Shown: positions 1-9,949 of the stretch, one piece after another
Numbering within the stretch: the first letter of the stretch is position 1
How the letters are laid out: every line of letters begins with the position of its first letter
DNA from: Bin5 sp965200615
GTDB lineage: Bacteria > Chloroflexota > Anaerolineae > Caldilineales > Caldilineaceae
Length of the DNA: 64,000 nucleotides
NCBI GenBank assembly: GCA_965200615.1
Contig: OZ241377.1
Location: 3,410,001-3,474,000, forward strand
Direction: 5' to 3'
The notes under the pieces: model-generated
What the model was told of the DNA's origin: nothing
The model's input: only the letters and a program-made list of their open reading frames with translations
Databases searched by the model: none
Position numbers and translations under genes: made by a program

Positions 1-113
1 CGCGAATTTCTCGCAACATAGACCCTTGAATCAAAGTTTGACCACACATGAATCGCTGGAACCCCTGAATTGGCGGGAAAAGCGACTTCGCTGTCAACCC
101 CAAGGAGCCTCCG

Positions 114-1253
114 ATGAAGATCACCGACGTTACCGCCTACCCTGTCTGGGCCGGCCATCGCAACTTTCTCTTCGTCGTCGTTGACACCGACGAAGGAATC
201 TTCGGCGTAGGCGAGTCCGGTCTGACCAGCCGCGAAAAGGCAGTGATCGGCGCGGTTGAGCACTTCAAAGAGATACTCGCGGGCCAGGACCCCTTTCGCA
301 TAGAACATATCTGGCAGTGGCTGTTCCGCGGCGGCTTCTTCCCCGCCCAGCGCGTTCTGAGCTCGGCCATCTCTGCCATCGACATCGCCTTGTGGGACAT
401 CAAAGGCAAGGCGCTCGGCGTGCCCGTCTACGAACTGCTTGGCGGCCGCGTGCGTGACAAAGTCGTCTGCTACCCCCACAATCACGTCCACGCCCTGGAA
501 GTGGAACCGCTGGTCGAGAGCTGCCTGGAAACCAAGGAGCAGGGCTGGAAGTTCGTCCGCTGGGGTCTCCCTCAAGACGGCAACATCCTCGAGCCCCGCC
601 AAGCCGTGCGCGCCGCCCTGCGTCAGTTTGAGGCCGTGCGTAACGCCGTGGGCGATGAGATCGACATCTGTTTCGATGTCCACACCCGCCTGGATCTTCC
701 CGATGTGGTCTGGCTATGCCGCGAAGTCGAGCAGTATGCGCCCTTCTTCATCGAAGACCCACTCCGCTGCGAGAATCCCGACTCATTCAAGACGTTGCGG
801 CCGCGTACCCATGTGCCCATCGCCGCCGGCGAACAGTTCTCCTCAAAATGGGAATTCCGCCAGCTGATCGAGGAGGAGTGGATCGACTACGCCCGCGTCG
901 ACATGTGCATCGCCGGCGGCTTCACCGAGACCCGCAAGATCGCCGGCTGGTGCGAGACCCACTATATTAAACTGGTCGTACACAACCCGCTTGGCCCGGT
1001 CTCGTCCGCTGCCTGCCTGCAGATGAACATGGCGACTCCCAACTTTGGCGTGCAGGAACAGCCTCGCAAACCGGCGGAAATCCTGCCCGATATTGTCCCC
1101 GTACAGCACCACTGGGAAGATGGCTATCTGACGCCGACCGAACTGCCCGGCCTGGGCATTGAGTTCGACAGAGAGGCGGCCGCCCGCCAGCCCTCCCAGT
1201 GGCGCGAGACTCCGCAGGTTCGCCGCCTCGACGGTTCCTTCACCAACTGGTAG
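114..1253 (+). CDS. Galactonate-dehydratase-like enolase superfamily protein
   Basis: This 379-residue protein belongs to the mandelate racemase/muconate lactonizing subgroup of the enolase superfamily. These enzymes remove the alpha proton of a sugar acid, commonly followed by dehydration to a 2-keto-3-deoxy acid. The visible metal ligands are D188 (FDVHTR), E214 (FIEDP) and E240 (AGEQ), with general acid/base residues H190 and H290 (VVHNPLGP). As I remember E. coli D-galactonate dehydratase, the same five residues occur there, each about five positions earlier, so a galactonate-type dehydratase is the best guess. Substrate cannot be read from sequence alone. AAGGAG at 102-107 precedes the ATG by 6 nt. 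The next gene is a zinc dehydrogenase 91 nt downstream on the same strand, which suggests a joint sugar-acid or polyol pathway. Confidence 0.85.
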   Translation: MKITDVTAYPVWAGHRNFLFVVVDTDEGIFGVGESGLTSREKAVIGAVEHFKEILAGQDPFRIEHIWQWLFRGGFFPAQRVLSSAISAIDIALWDIKGKALGVPVYELLGGRVRDKVVCYPHNHVHALEVEPLVESCLETKEQGWKFVRWGLPQDGNILEPRQAVRAALRQFEAVRNAVGDEIDICFDVHTRLDLPDVVWLCREVEQYAPFFIEDPLRCENPDSFKTLRPRTHVPIAAGEQFSSKWEFRQLIEEEWIDYARVDMCIAGGFTETRKIAGWCETHYIKLVVHNPLGPVSSAACLQMNMATPNFGVQEQPRKPAEILPDIVPVQHHWEDGYLTPTELPGLGIEFDREAAARQPSQWRETPQVRRLDGSFTNW

Positions 1254-1344
1254 TTTGCGGGCGGCCTTTTGTCTTGGGGAAAGTAAGGGATTTGAAAAAC
1301 AGCTTGCAGCCGGAACTGCAGGCAATGAGGAAGAGATAGGAACA

Positions 1345-2370
1345 ATGAAAACAGCAGTCGTATTCGGACCAAAGCAGGGTGGCGTCGTCGACGCGCCCAA
1401 CCCAACCGCCGGCAAAAACTGGGTCGTCGTCAAAATCCATACCGCCCCCATGTGTACCGAGTTCAAGACCTATGTCTCCGGCAGAGAGGCCCCCTATCTG
1501 GGCCATGAGGCCGCCGGCGAAGTCGTCGAAGTGGCACAGCCCTGCCGCGTCAAAGTGGGGGACAGGGTGGTCGTTATGCCCCAGACCCCCTGCGGTCAAT
1601 GCGAACTCTGTCTCGACGGCGAGTACATACACTGTCAGGACTCGGAGGCGCCTCCCCCTCAACCCGGCGGCGGCGAGGGCAGGGCCACCATGGCCCAGTA
1701 CATGCTCAAACAGGACTGGATGCTGGTCCCGATCCCCGACGACGTCTCCTACGATCACGCGTCAATGGCCTGCTGCGGCCTGGGGCCGACCTTCGGCGCA
1801 GTGCAGCGCTCCCGGATAGGCCCCGACGACACGCTGATGATCACCGGTCTGGGTCCTGTAGGCCTTGGCGGCGTCATCAACGGTACGCATCGCGGGGCCA
1901 CTGTGATCGGCGTCGACACCAACAAGTACCGGGCTGCATTGGCGCTGGAGTTGGGCGCAGTCGAGGTTGTCGACCCGACCGACTCGGATGCACCGGAAAA
2001 AGTCCTGGCTCTCACCCGCGACGGCCGCGGCGTGGACCACAGCATAGACTGCTCCGGCGTAGTCGCCGCCCACCGCTTCTGCATCGACGCCACCCGCCGC
2101 AAAGGCACTGTCAGTTTCGTCGGCGAAAGCGGCGCCGACGCCACGCCCATCCATGTCAGCACCGACATGCTGCGCAAAGGCCTCAGCCTGCACGGCTCAT
2201 GGCATTACAACATAGCCGACACACCGCAGATCCTGCGCGTAATCGCCGCCAATCCAGACAAACTCGATAAGCTCATCACTCACCGCTTCCCCTTGGCTCG
2301 CGTGGCCGACGCCTGGGAACTGCAGGCCAGCGCCCAGTGCGCCAAAGTACTGCTCAAGCCGTGGCAATAG
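1345..2370 (+). CDS. Zinc-dependent medium-chain alcohol/polyol dehydrogenase
   Basis: This is a 341-residue medium-chain dehydrogenase that would oxidise an alcohol or polyol with NAD(P)+. Catalytic zinc ligands are visible as C37 and the GHE motif (H54, E55). The structural zinc lobe has C83, C86, C89 and C97. The Rossmann motif GLGPVG lies at 168-173, with D191 at the end of the second strand, which suggests NAD preference. The reading frame is open further upstream (to 1159), but that part overlaps the previous gene. I chose the ATG at 1345 because the protein aligns from there with the family's usual N-terminus. It is probably co-transcribed with the enolase-family gene before it. Confidence 0.88.
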   Translation: MKTAVVFGPKQGGVVDAPNPTAGKNWVVVKIHTAPMCTEFKTYVSGREAPYLGHEAAGEVVEVAQPCRVKVGDRVVVMPQTPCGQCELCLDGEYIHCQDSEAPPPQPGGGEGRATMAQYMLKQDWMLVPIPDDVSYDHASMACCGLGPTFGAVQRSRIGPDDTLMITGLGPVGLGGVINGTHRGATVIGVDTNKYRAALALELGAVEVVDPTDSDAPEKVLALTRDGRGVDHSIDCSGVVAAHRFCIDATRRKGTVSFVGESGADATPIHVSTDMLRKGLSLHGSWHYNIADTPQILRVIAANPDKLDKLITHRFPLARVADAWELQASAQCAKVLLKPWQ

Positions 2371-2517
2371 GCGAATCGGTTCCCAAGTCTTCCATGAGAA
2401 TTGCGTCCAAATGATGGTCGTGCTGTTGCCCGGCCTTCGCCCTGTACAGTCGTAGTCGGCTTTCCAACGCTGCGGACACCATTCGTCCGCAACACTCTAG
2501 CGCCAGATCATTCCACC

Positions 2518-4682
2518 ATGCGAGACCTTCTAAAGCAGTATTTCGGCTATGACGAGTTCCTGCCGCTGCAGGAAGAGATCATCGCCAGCGTACTGAACGG
2601 CGAAGATTCACTTGTACTCATGCCCACAGGAGGCGGCAAATCACTCTGTTACCAGTTGCCCGCCCTGCGCCTCGACGGTCTGACCCTTGTAGTTTCCCCT
2701 CTGATTGCACTGATGAAGGACCAGGTTGATGCCCTCAAATCCAACGGCATCCCCGCTGGGTTTATCAATAGCTCGCTCCCATTTGCCGAACTGTTACGCG
2801 TCCAGGAGCAAGCTTTACAAGGCGTTCTCAAAATCCTGTATGTCGCCCCGGAACGGCTTGCACTTCCGGCATTCCAGAACTTTCTTTCCAGGCTCAATGT
2901 CAGCCTTGTAGCCGTAGACGAGGCCCACTGCATCTCAGTGTGGGGCCACGACTTCCGTACCGACTACCGCCGCCTCGGCGAACTGCGAAATACTTTGCCG
3001 GGCGTGCCCTTCCTGGCACTGACGGCCACCGCCACCGAGCGCGTACGACGCGACATCCTTGACCAGCTTCACCTGAACCAACCGCGTCAGTTTATCGCCA
3101 GCTTCAACCGCGCCAACCTCAACTACAGCGTCCTGCCCAAAAACAGAGACAACTTTGAAGTCCTCGTCGAACTCCTTCAGAAGCATAAGGGCGAATCATC
3201 GATCATCTACTGTGCCGCCCGCAAGGAGACCGAGAGCCTTGCGGCACGCCTGCGCAATAGCGGATTTGACGCCCAACCCTACCACGCCGGTCTATCAAAC
3301 GAGGCGCGCCGGCAGACTCAGGAAAACTTTATCCGTGACCGCGTTTCCATCATCGTAGCCACCATTGCTTTCGGCATGGGAATCGACAAGCCCAACATTC
3401 GACTGCTCGTCCACTACTCAATGCCCAAATCGCTTGAGGGTTACTACCAGGAGACCGGCCGTGCCGGGCGCGACGGCCTGCCCAGCGACTGCGTTCTCCT
3501 GTACAACTATGGCGATGCGGCCAAGCAGGAGTTCTTTTTCAACGAGATCGAGGACGAGGCCGAGCGGCGACATGCCCGCCAGAAGTTGGCGCAGGTTGTC
3601 GAGTTTTGCCAGCTTCATACGTGCCGGCGTAAGTACATTCTGGGCTATTTTGAAGAGGAGTGGGCAGAGGAAAACTGCGGCGGCTGTGATATCTGTCTGA
3701 TGCCCAGGGAGGAGTTTGACGCCACCATCATCGCCCAAAAGATCATGTCGGCGGTGATTCGCACTGGTCAGCGATTCGGTATTAGCTATGTCAGCGAGGT
3801 TCTGCGGGGAGCGAACACCAAAGCAGTCCGGCAGCGAGACCACGCCAAACTCAGTGTGTATGGCATTGAAAGAGAGCTTTCCGACCGCGAAATCAAGGAA
3901 ATTGCGGGACTTCTGGTCGCGAAAGATCTGCTCTACAAAAACAGCAGTGAGTACCCCACTCTCGGAGTAACTGAGGCGGGAAGAAGCTTCCTCAGGAATC
4001 GCGATACGCTAACCCTCTCCAAGCCCAAGCGGGAAGAGGAGAAGGCGTCCTCTGCCAGCCGTGAAGCACTGGACTATGATCAGGCGCTTTTTGACGAGTT
4101 GCGCGATCTTCGACGTCGTCTGGCCGAGGAAAGGAGTGTTCCTCCTTACATGATTTTTGGCGATATCACGTTGCAGCAGATGGCACATTACGTGCCTCAA
4201 AGCCGCGAAAGTATTTCACACATTTCCGGGGTGGGCTCAATTAAACTCGAACAACTGGGAGATACCTTTTTGTCCGCCATCGTCGCTCATGCTCATACGC
4301 ACAACCTGGAGGAGAGAGAAATTCCTATCCGGCAAACAAAGAAGAAAAGCCGAAAGGTGCAAGCTGGATCTACCTACGACCAGACAAAACAGCTGCAGCA
4401 GCAGGGCATGTCCATCGAGGAGATTGCGCGAGAGCGCGGCCTCGCGACGAGTACGATCGCCGGCCACTTGGATCGCCTGGTCCGGGCAGGCGAAAATTGG
4501 ATCTTGGCCCACTGCTCCCTTCCCAGGAGAGGTTTGATAAAATCAGGGAGGCATTGGTCAAAACAGGTGGTGAATTTTTTTCCCCTGCAAAAGAGGCCCT
4601 GGGCGACGAATACTCCTACGACGAAATCAGAATTGTTTGGCTTTACCTGGGCCAGAATAAAGACTTGGAGCAAACGTCCTGA
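2518..4682 (+). CDS. recQ: ATP-dependent DNA helicase RecQ, frameshifted near its 3' end
   Basis: RecQ is a 3'-5' superfamily 2 helicase acting in recombination and repair. The sequence shows Walker A (GGGKS, about 38-42), the DEAHC box (134-138), a GIDKPNIR segment and a QETGRAGRDG motif VI. A four-Cys zinc region follows (CQLHTC...CGGCDIC), then the RQC winged helix, an HRDC domain (YDQALFDELRDLRR onward) and a helix-turn-helix linker. Translation continues in the same frame to 4722, but after AGE at about 4494 it no longer resembles RecQ. The expected C-terminal segment (LDLGPLLPSQERFDKI...ALGDEYSYDEIRIVWLYL) is in another frame from 4497 to the stop at 4682. One base appears to be missing in the A-run at 4493-4496. 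The restored protein would be about 721 residues. ATG 2518 is preferred over upstream GTG/ATG options because it begins the family N-terminus. Confidence 0.88.
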
Positions 4683-4724
4683 AGGAATGAAGAAGATTCT
4701 TTTTCAAACAGGGGGTACGTAATC

Positions 4725-5759
4725 TTGACCTACAAATGCGGCATTATCGGCGTAAGCGGCGGCCGCGCCAACGGCCACGCTGACGCCTACGCCCACATCC
4801 CGCGCGGCACACTGGCCTGTATCGCCACTCGCAACCGCGCCAACCTCGACGCCTTCGGCCAACGCTGGAACGTCGACGCCCGCTACACCGATTACCGCGA
4901 GATGTTCGAACGCGAAAAACCGGACCTCGTCCACGTCAACACGCCGCCCGACGTCCGCCTCGAAGTCATGCAGGCCGCCGAAGCCGCCGGCGTTGGCGCG
5001 CTGATCATCGAAAAGCCGCTCGCCATCCAGGCCGAAGATTATCTGGCGATCCGCAGATTTGCGGACACTGCCAAAGTGAAAGTGGCAATCAACCACCAGC
5101 TCCATTTCCACCCGCGTCGCAGCCAGATCCAGTCACTGGTCGCAGACGGAACCATCGGCACAGTCCGCCTGATCGACGCCAGCGCGCGCATGAATATGGC
5201 CTACCAGGGTACCCACGTTCTGCAGTCGGTCGCCGCCTTCCATCCCCAGGGAGAGCCGGCCAGCATCTTCGCCCAAATCTCCGGTGGAAACGGTCTGCAG
5301 GAAGGCCGCAAGCAGCACTATGCGCCCGACGCAACCTTGGCAACGATTCGCTACAGCGACGGGGCGAGCACACTGTTGCGCTGCGGCACAAACGGCCCCT
5401 ACGTCTTGGCCGGCGACGAACGCGTCAACGTGCACAAACAGGTGACCGTCTACGGCACAGACGGCTACGTCCACTGGAGCATGTGGGGCTGGGAGACCTC
5501 AATCCGCGGCAAGCGCGAACGCGGCAGCCACAACTACCCAGACGAGGACATCCTCGGCCAGGCCGCAATGACCGAAGCCGCCTTCGACTGGCTCGAAGAC
5601 AACAGCCGGCTTCATCCCCTCAACCTCGACGCTGCCCTGCTTGACTTTCACATTCTGCTGAAGGCCTACATGAGCGGGCTCAACCGCCGCGAGGAAACCC
5701 TGACCAGCGAACTCCAGCCAGGGCTGATCGAAGCACTGAGACAGACACTGATGGGTTAG
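4725..5759 (+). CDS. Gfo/Idh/MocA-family oxidoreductase
   Basis: This 344-residue protein is of the glucose-fructose oxidoreductase/inositol dehydrogenase type: a nucleotide-binding Rossmann domain followed by an alpha/beta substrate domain. The N-terminal glycine-rich motif is GIIGVSGGRANGH, and the family's catalytic EKP motif appears as IIEKPL at about residue 91. A conserved INHQLHFHPRR segment follows. The start is TTG at 4725, preceded by a run of five G at 4711-4715. It lies 42 nt after the true RecQ stop, but the two are functionally unrelated. Substrate is unknown; sugars, inositols or sugar acids are typical of the family. Confidence 0.85.
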   Translation: MTYKCGIIGVSGGRANGHADAYAHIPRGTLACIATRNRANLDAFGQRWNVDARYTDYREMFEREKPDLVHVNTPPDVRLEVMQAAEAAGVGALIIEKPLAIQAEDYLAIRRFADTAKVKVAINHQLHFHPRRSQIQSLVADGTIGTVRLIDASARMNMAYQGTHVLQSVAAFHPQGEPASIFAQISGGNGLQEGRKQHYAPDATLATIRYSDGASTLLRCGTNGPYVLAGDERVNVHKQVTVYGTDGYVHWSMWGWETSIRGKRERGSHNYPDEDILGQAAMTEAAFDWLEDNSRLHPLNLDAALLDFHILLKAYMSGLNRREETLTSELQPGLIEALRQTLMG

Positions 5760-5904
5760 TCAACGAGCGGCGTACCGGAAAACGTTGCAGCAACTAAGGT
5801 TTGATGGAATGCGCGAACATTTGTCAGACGATTTTGACTCGCTTTACTTTCTGGACCTTTCCAGGCGCAGGGTCATCCCATCTTTATCGACAAACACTTC
5901 GTAA

Positions 5905-6207
5905 AACAATAAGGGTTCCCCCCTGGATCGGAGACTGGGGCTGAACAGGTCGAGTTGGAGTCCGGAGATGCAGAAGCTGGCGTTACGGCTTGCGGTCGAG
6001 ATTCCATCCTGTGAACGTGCAGCAGAGAGTTTCAGTGAGCTGAGGCAGGCGCCGATATCAGCCAGCACGCTGAAGCGGTTGGTGAAGGCATACGGGAGCG
6101 AGGTGGGGGAGGCCAATGCGCAGGAAGCAGAGGCGATGGCGCGAGTGCCTGAAGAGGAGGAAGCGGTAAGCTATCGGCGTATTCCAGACATGTCCCTGGC
6201 CGAATGA
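5905..6207 (+). pseudogene. Remnant of an ISKra4-like transposase
   Basis: An open stretch of about 100 codons begins after an in-frame stop at 5902. It reads GSPLDRRLGLN...SPEMQKLALRL then CERAAESFSEL and SASTLKRLVKAYG. This matches the order of conserved blocks in the N-terminal half of ISKra4-family transposases (xPLDexLGL, SPxLqxLaxxLa, yexAaelLxeL, lSaxTlxrl). The downstream catalytic half is absent, no start is obvious and I see no terminal inverted repeats, so this is a decayed fragment. The assignment rests on motif memory only. Confidence 0.5.
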
Positions 6208-6719
6208 TAACACAAAGTTGGAGGCAACTGAGCTCGGTAGGAACGGCGGCACTTGGCTCAACACTGCGATCACAAGCCAAGTCCCAAGGGAGTTGCGCGC
6301 AAAGGTTACAGGGAACCTCCGGTTGGGCGTCTGGAGAGCTGCAGAACTGCATTTGACAGACAGGGCGAATTGACTAAAATTGTTCCAAATATCAAGGACA
6401 TACCTCCCGACTCAGGCAATGTCACTCCAGGATAGCAGCGCGCAGACTGAGCAACCGCCCGGTTATGACCACTTGGTAAAGCCTGAAGAGTCGACACTTC
6501 CCAACCGGCGCCCTGTACACGAATTGGTAGCAAACAGCTTGAGGCTGACCATCCTGGCTGGCCATCATCTATCAGTGTAAGCCGATTCTACGTACTGAAC
6601 CACCCGCAGCAGGAACCGCTCGTTGCAGTTTGCAGGTCGTACAGTTGCAAGAGCGACCACTGTATTCATACCATCCGAGTCGTACCAGGGCGTAAAAAGA
6701 CGCCCCGAAAGGAACTGAG
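6208..6719. other. Intergenic stretch with possible GntR-like N-terminal scrap
   Basis: I see no intact gene in these 512 bases. A short open segment on the plus strand at about 6513-6580 reads PVHELVANSLRLTILAG. This resembles the first helix of GntR-type regulators (xxVaexLRxxIlsGxl), but it stops immediately afterwards. It could be a regulator remnant or chance. The last bases carry the ribosome-binding region of the following operon (AAAGGAACTGAGG). Confidence 0.3.
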
Positions 6720-7724
6720 GTGACTGGAATGAAGGGCACCGATCTGGTTGGCCTGTTTACCGAGCATCTGCGCCTGTGCAACGTTAAGAAAGGCGAGGTA
6801 GTTCTTGCCTTCACGGACGCGCAGTTCGCCTTTCCCGAGTACCCCGGCGCAATGCTGGCCGCGGCCCGCTCGCTTGGAGCCGAGGCCTTCGCGATCACCG
6901 CGCCGTCCGACGCCGAAATCTCCGCGCAGCTCGTGCTCGACGCCTGGAAATCCGCCGACATGGTCGTCGCGATGACCACCATACCGTGGCTTTATACCGA
7001 CGCCCACAACGAAGCGCTCGCCTCCGGCACCCGTACCCTCATGGTGCATGAACCGGTCGCCAACCTGAAGCGGATGTTCCCCAACGAGGACGTAATCCGG
7101 CGGACTTACGCCGGCGCCAAGCGTATGGCCGAAGCCAGTGAAATCCGCGTCACTGACTCCGCCGGCTCCGACTTCACCCTTCGCAAAGACGGCCGCAAGG
7201 GCCACGCACAGGTGGGGCTCGCCGACCAGCCCGGCCGCTGGGACCATTGGCCGGCCGGCCTCGTGGCGACAGGTCCCCTCGAAGACACCGCCCAGGGCGC
7301 CTACATCGTGCGCGCCGGAGACGTGATCCTGCAGCAGCGCAGGCATACCGTCTCAGAGATTCGCATGACTCTGGAGGAAGGCCTCATCACCAGCATCGAA
7401 GGCGGCCTCGACGCGCAGCTTTTGCGAGACTACCTCAGTTCCTTCGACGACCCGGACGCCTTCCGCTTCGCCCATGCCGGTTGGGGTACCGAGCACCGCG
7501 CCCTCTGGAACGTCGTCGGCATGGATTCCGAAAGTCTGTACGGTACCGTAATGGTCTCCCCCGGCCGCAACATATTCAACGCCGCCCACGAACATTCCGG
7601 CCTTGGCGGCACAAACTACACCAAGGCCCACATCGACCTCTGCTGCCGGCACAAAAACCTCTATCTTGACGGCGAACTGATCGTCAATGAGGACGAGGAG
7701 ATTGTGCCCGAATATCTGCGGTAA
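6720..7724 (+). CDS. NicX/M29-like metalloenzyme, paralogue 1 of 3
   Basis: This 334-residue protein resembles the family that joins M29 aminopeptidase-like proteins with 2,5-dihydroxypyridine 5,6-dioxygenase (NicX). NicX uses an Fe(II) site made of two histidines and an aspartate. The C-terminal part here carries FAHAGWGTEH and then KAHIDLCCR, supplying a His and an HxD pair in the order expected for that site. It ends LYLDGELIVNEDEEIVPEYLR, a pattern shared with the next two genes. The start is GTG 6720 or ATG 6729, both downstream of AAAGGAACTGAGG. It opens an operon of three paralogues and a Dpp-type transporter, so the substrate is probably imported by that transporter. Ring cleavage and peptide hydrolysis both remain possible. 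Confidence 0.75.
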   Translation: MTGMKGTDLVGLFTEHLRLCNVKKGEVVLAFTDAQFAFPEYPGAMLAAARSLGAEAFAITAPSDAEISAQLVLDAWKSADMVVAMTTIPWLYTDAHNEALASGTRTLMVHEPVANLKRMFPNEDVIRRTYAGAKRMAEASEIRVTDSAGSDFTLRKDGRKGHAQVGLADQPGRWDHWPAGLVATGPLEDTAQGAYIVRAGDVILQQRRHTVSEIRMTLEEGLITSIEGGLDAQLLRDYLSSFDDPDAFRFAHAGWGTEHRALWNVVGMDSESLYGTVMVSPGRNIFNAAHEHSGLGGTNYTKAHIDLCCRHKNLYLDGELIVNEDEEIVPEYLR

Positions 7725-7784
7725 AGCTGAAGCGTAATTCCACCACCCAAAAGGCAGCGAAAGCTCGATTGGAGGAGCAAGAGC

Positions 7785-8873
7785 ATGTCGACCCCAGGAC
7801 AGACCAATAGCTTTGCGCAGTTACTCGCAGAAGCCCTGGCCCTGAGCAAAATCGGAGAGGGCACGCGCGCCGCCCTTTTGAGCTCGCACGTCTACGACGA
7901 ACGCGCCATGCGCGCCTACAGCGATGCCCTCGATATCCTCGGCGCCGATTGGGTTCGCGTCATCATGCCAGGGCGCACCCAGGGAACCAGCTTTGCCAAC
8001 CCCGTGCAGGACGGCTCCTTTGTCGCCGACATTCTCAAGGCCGCCGACGTCGTCGTTCGGCCGACCACAGCGAAGGGCGCCGTAGCCGACATCGGCATGT
8101 ACACGCCCGTCTTCGAAGAGATCATAATGAGCGGCACGCGCTGGTGGGACTGCTCGGTCGGCGGTTCTGAAACGCTCCTCCGCAAGCTGTTCCCGACGCA
8201 GCCCATGATCGACCGCACGCGGGCGGGGGCCGTCCGCATGCAGGACGCCAAATCCCTGCGGATCACCTCCGAGGCCGGTACCGATCTGACGCTCAGCGTC
8301 GAAGGGCGTATCGGCCACTGCCAGGTCGGCATCGTCGACGAACCCGGCCGCTGGGACAACTTCGGCTTCGGCCTGGTGGCCACCGCGCCCGTCGAGGACT
8401 CCGCCAACGGCAAGGTGGTATGGGACGCCGAAGACTCGCTCGGCGAACTGCTCGGCTCCTACAGCGCGCTGCTGCCGGAACAGGTCGTTACCCACTTCGA
8501 GAACGGCAAAATCGTCCGCATCGAAGGTGGCTGGGTCGCCCGCCGCTTTGAGGACTACCTGGCCGGTCTGAAACGTCCCGAATTCTATCGAATCGCACAT
8601 ATCGGCTGGGGCACCCATCAGAGCGCCGCCTGGGGCGGCCCCGGCTGGAACACCGCCGAGTGGGAGAGCTATTACGGCTGTATCATGCTTCACCTGGGCA
8701 TGAATATCTTCTCCACGCTCGCCCCGTACAACGGCCTTCATGGCCAGAACCGTCCATCGATCGCCTGGCCGATGCCTTCGCATGCCGGCGGCTGTCTCTT
8801 GCGGCATGACCTCTATCTCGATGACGAACTGATAGTGAAAGCGGGTAAGATCGTTCCCGACGAACTGAAGTAA
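7785..8873 (+). CDS. NicX/M29-like metalloenzyme, paralogue 2 of 3 (metal ligand altered)
   Basis: This 362-residue paralogue of its two neighbours is about 28 residues longer. It keeps the first His motif (IAHIGWGTH). The later HxD motif found in both neighbours (HID, HWD) reads SHAGG here, so the putative metal-binding Asp is replaced by Gly. An insertion around NGLHGQNRPSIAWPMPSHAGG surrounds it. An HD pair follows (CLLRHDLYLDD), and a neighbouring acidic residue could conceivably substitute. The tail LYLDDELIVKAGKIVPDELK matches the family. AGGAGCAAGAGC precedes the ATG at 7785. It may be a diverged enzyme with a different substrate or a non-catalytic partner. Confidence 0.72.
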   Translation: MSTPGQTNSFAQLLAEALALSKIGEGTRAALLSSHVYDERAMRAYSDALDILGADWVRVIMPGRTQGTSFANPVQDGSFVADILKAADVVVRPTTAKGAVADIGMYTPVFEEIIMSGTRWWDCSVGGSETLLRKLFPTQPMIDRTRAGAVRMQDAKSLRITSEAGTDLTLSVEGRIGHCQVGIVDEPGRWDNFGFGLVATAPVEDSANGKVVWDAEDSLGELLGSYSALLPEQVVTHFENGKIVRIEGGWVARRFEDYLAGLKRPEFYRIAHIGWGTHQSAAWGGPGWNTAEWESYYGCIMLHLGMNIFSTLAPYNGLHGQNRPSIAWPMPSHAGGCLLRHDLYLDDELIVKAGKIVPDELK

Positions 8874-8944
8874 ACGAGGCTTCCAATTACCGCGCCGCAA
8901 TGTGCGGCCGTTTGCCAAGATAATAGCCAGAGAGGAGTCAATCC

Positions 8945-9949
8945 ATGCGTATGCAGGATTTCGCCGTATCCTACCATGCTGCTACAGAGATTGTCGGACT
9001 GTTCCGTGAGGTGCTGGAAGGGTGCAAGCTCACCTCCGATGAGACGCTGCTTCTCTTCACCGACACCCGCTTCAACCCAACTTACCCTGCGGCATTCATG
9101 GCGGCGGGGCAGGAGATCGGCGCAGAAGTCATTCAGATGACCGTCCCGTCTACTCTTCCCGAAATCTCGTCAGCTTACATTCGCGATGCCTGGAAAGCCG
9201 CCGACCTGGTGATCGGCATGTCACAAGTGCAGTGGCTCTATTCGCGGGCCCACGACGAAGCGCGTCAGTCAGGAACGCGCGCGCTTATGGTCGTCGAACC
9301 GATCGACGTTCTGCGCCGGCTCTCCCCAAACGCCGACGTGCGCAATCGCGGCCGCGCCGGCGTTCCTGTACTGTCGGCCGCAAAGGAGATGCGCATCACT
9401 TCCAGGAACGGCACCGATTTTGTAGTCAATAAGGAGGGCCGCGAAGCCTACACCCTCTACAGCCTGGCAGACGAACCGGGCAAGTGGGATCACTGGCCTC
9501 AGGGTCTGGTAACCTTCTTCGCCGCCCCCGGCCAGGGCGACGGCACAATCGTGGTGGACCCCGGGACCGTCTTCCTCAAGTTTCGCCGGCACTCCACAGA
9601 ACCCGTGAAGCTCACAGTTCGCGAAGGCCGAATCGTAAAGTTTGAAGGAGGCACGGAGGCCCGCCTCGTCGAAGAGTGGTTCGCTCAGTGGAACGACCCC
9701 CGCTCCTACGAGCTCGCCCACGTCGGCTGGGGCACCGAACACCGCGCCGACTGGAATGTTATCGGCATGGACTCCGAGGCCTATTACGCCAACTTCCTCA
9801 TCGCCTTTGGCCGCAACATCTTCTGGCCGGTCGGCGGCGATAACGACGTCGAGTCGCACTGGGACTTCTGCTGCCTCGACCACGAAATCTACATTGACGG
9901 CCAGGTAGTCGTGGAGAACGGCACGATCGTTCCGGAGAACCTCAAGTAA
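8945..9949 (+). CDS. NicX/M29-like metalloenzyme, paralogue 3 of 3
   Basis: This 334-residue protein has the same length as paralogue 1 and keeps both candidate metal motifs: LAHVGWGTEH and ESHWDFCC (His, then His-x-Asp). The C-terminal LYLD-type tail reads IYIDGQVVVENGTIVPENLK. AGAGAGGAGTC precedes ATG 8945. Its TAA overlaps the ATG of the next gene by one base (TAATG at 9947-9951), so it is translationally linked to the transporter permease. This coupling is the best evidence that the paralogues and the transporter work on one substrate. Confidence 0.75.
   Translation: MRMQDFAVSYHAATEIVGLFREVLEGCKLTSDETLLLFTDTRFNPTYPAAFMAAGQEIGAEVIQMTVPSTLPEISSAYIRDAWKAADLVIGMSQVQWLYSRAHDEARQSGTRALMVVEPIDVLRRLSPNADVRNRGRAGVPVLSAAKEMRITSRNGTDFVVNKEGREAYTLYSLADEPGKWDHWPQGLVTFFAAPGQGDGTIVVDPGTVFLKFRRHSTEPVKLTVREGRIVKFEGGTEARLVEEWFAQWNDPRSYELAHVGWGTEHRADWNVIGMDSEAYYANFLIAFGRNIFWPVGGDNDVESHWDFCCLDHEIYIDGQVVVENGTIVPENLK

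Noticed and set aside
4498..4722. RecQ C-terminus as read in the original frame
   Set aside because: The sequence after the A-run is unlike RecQ, while another frame matches the family end exactly, so this tail is a frameshift product.
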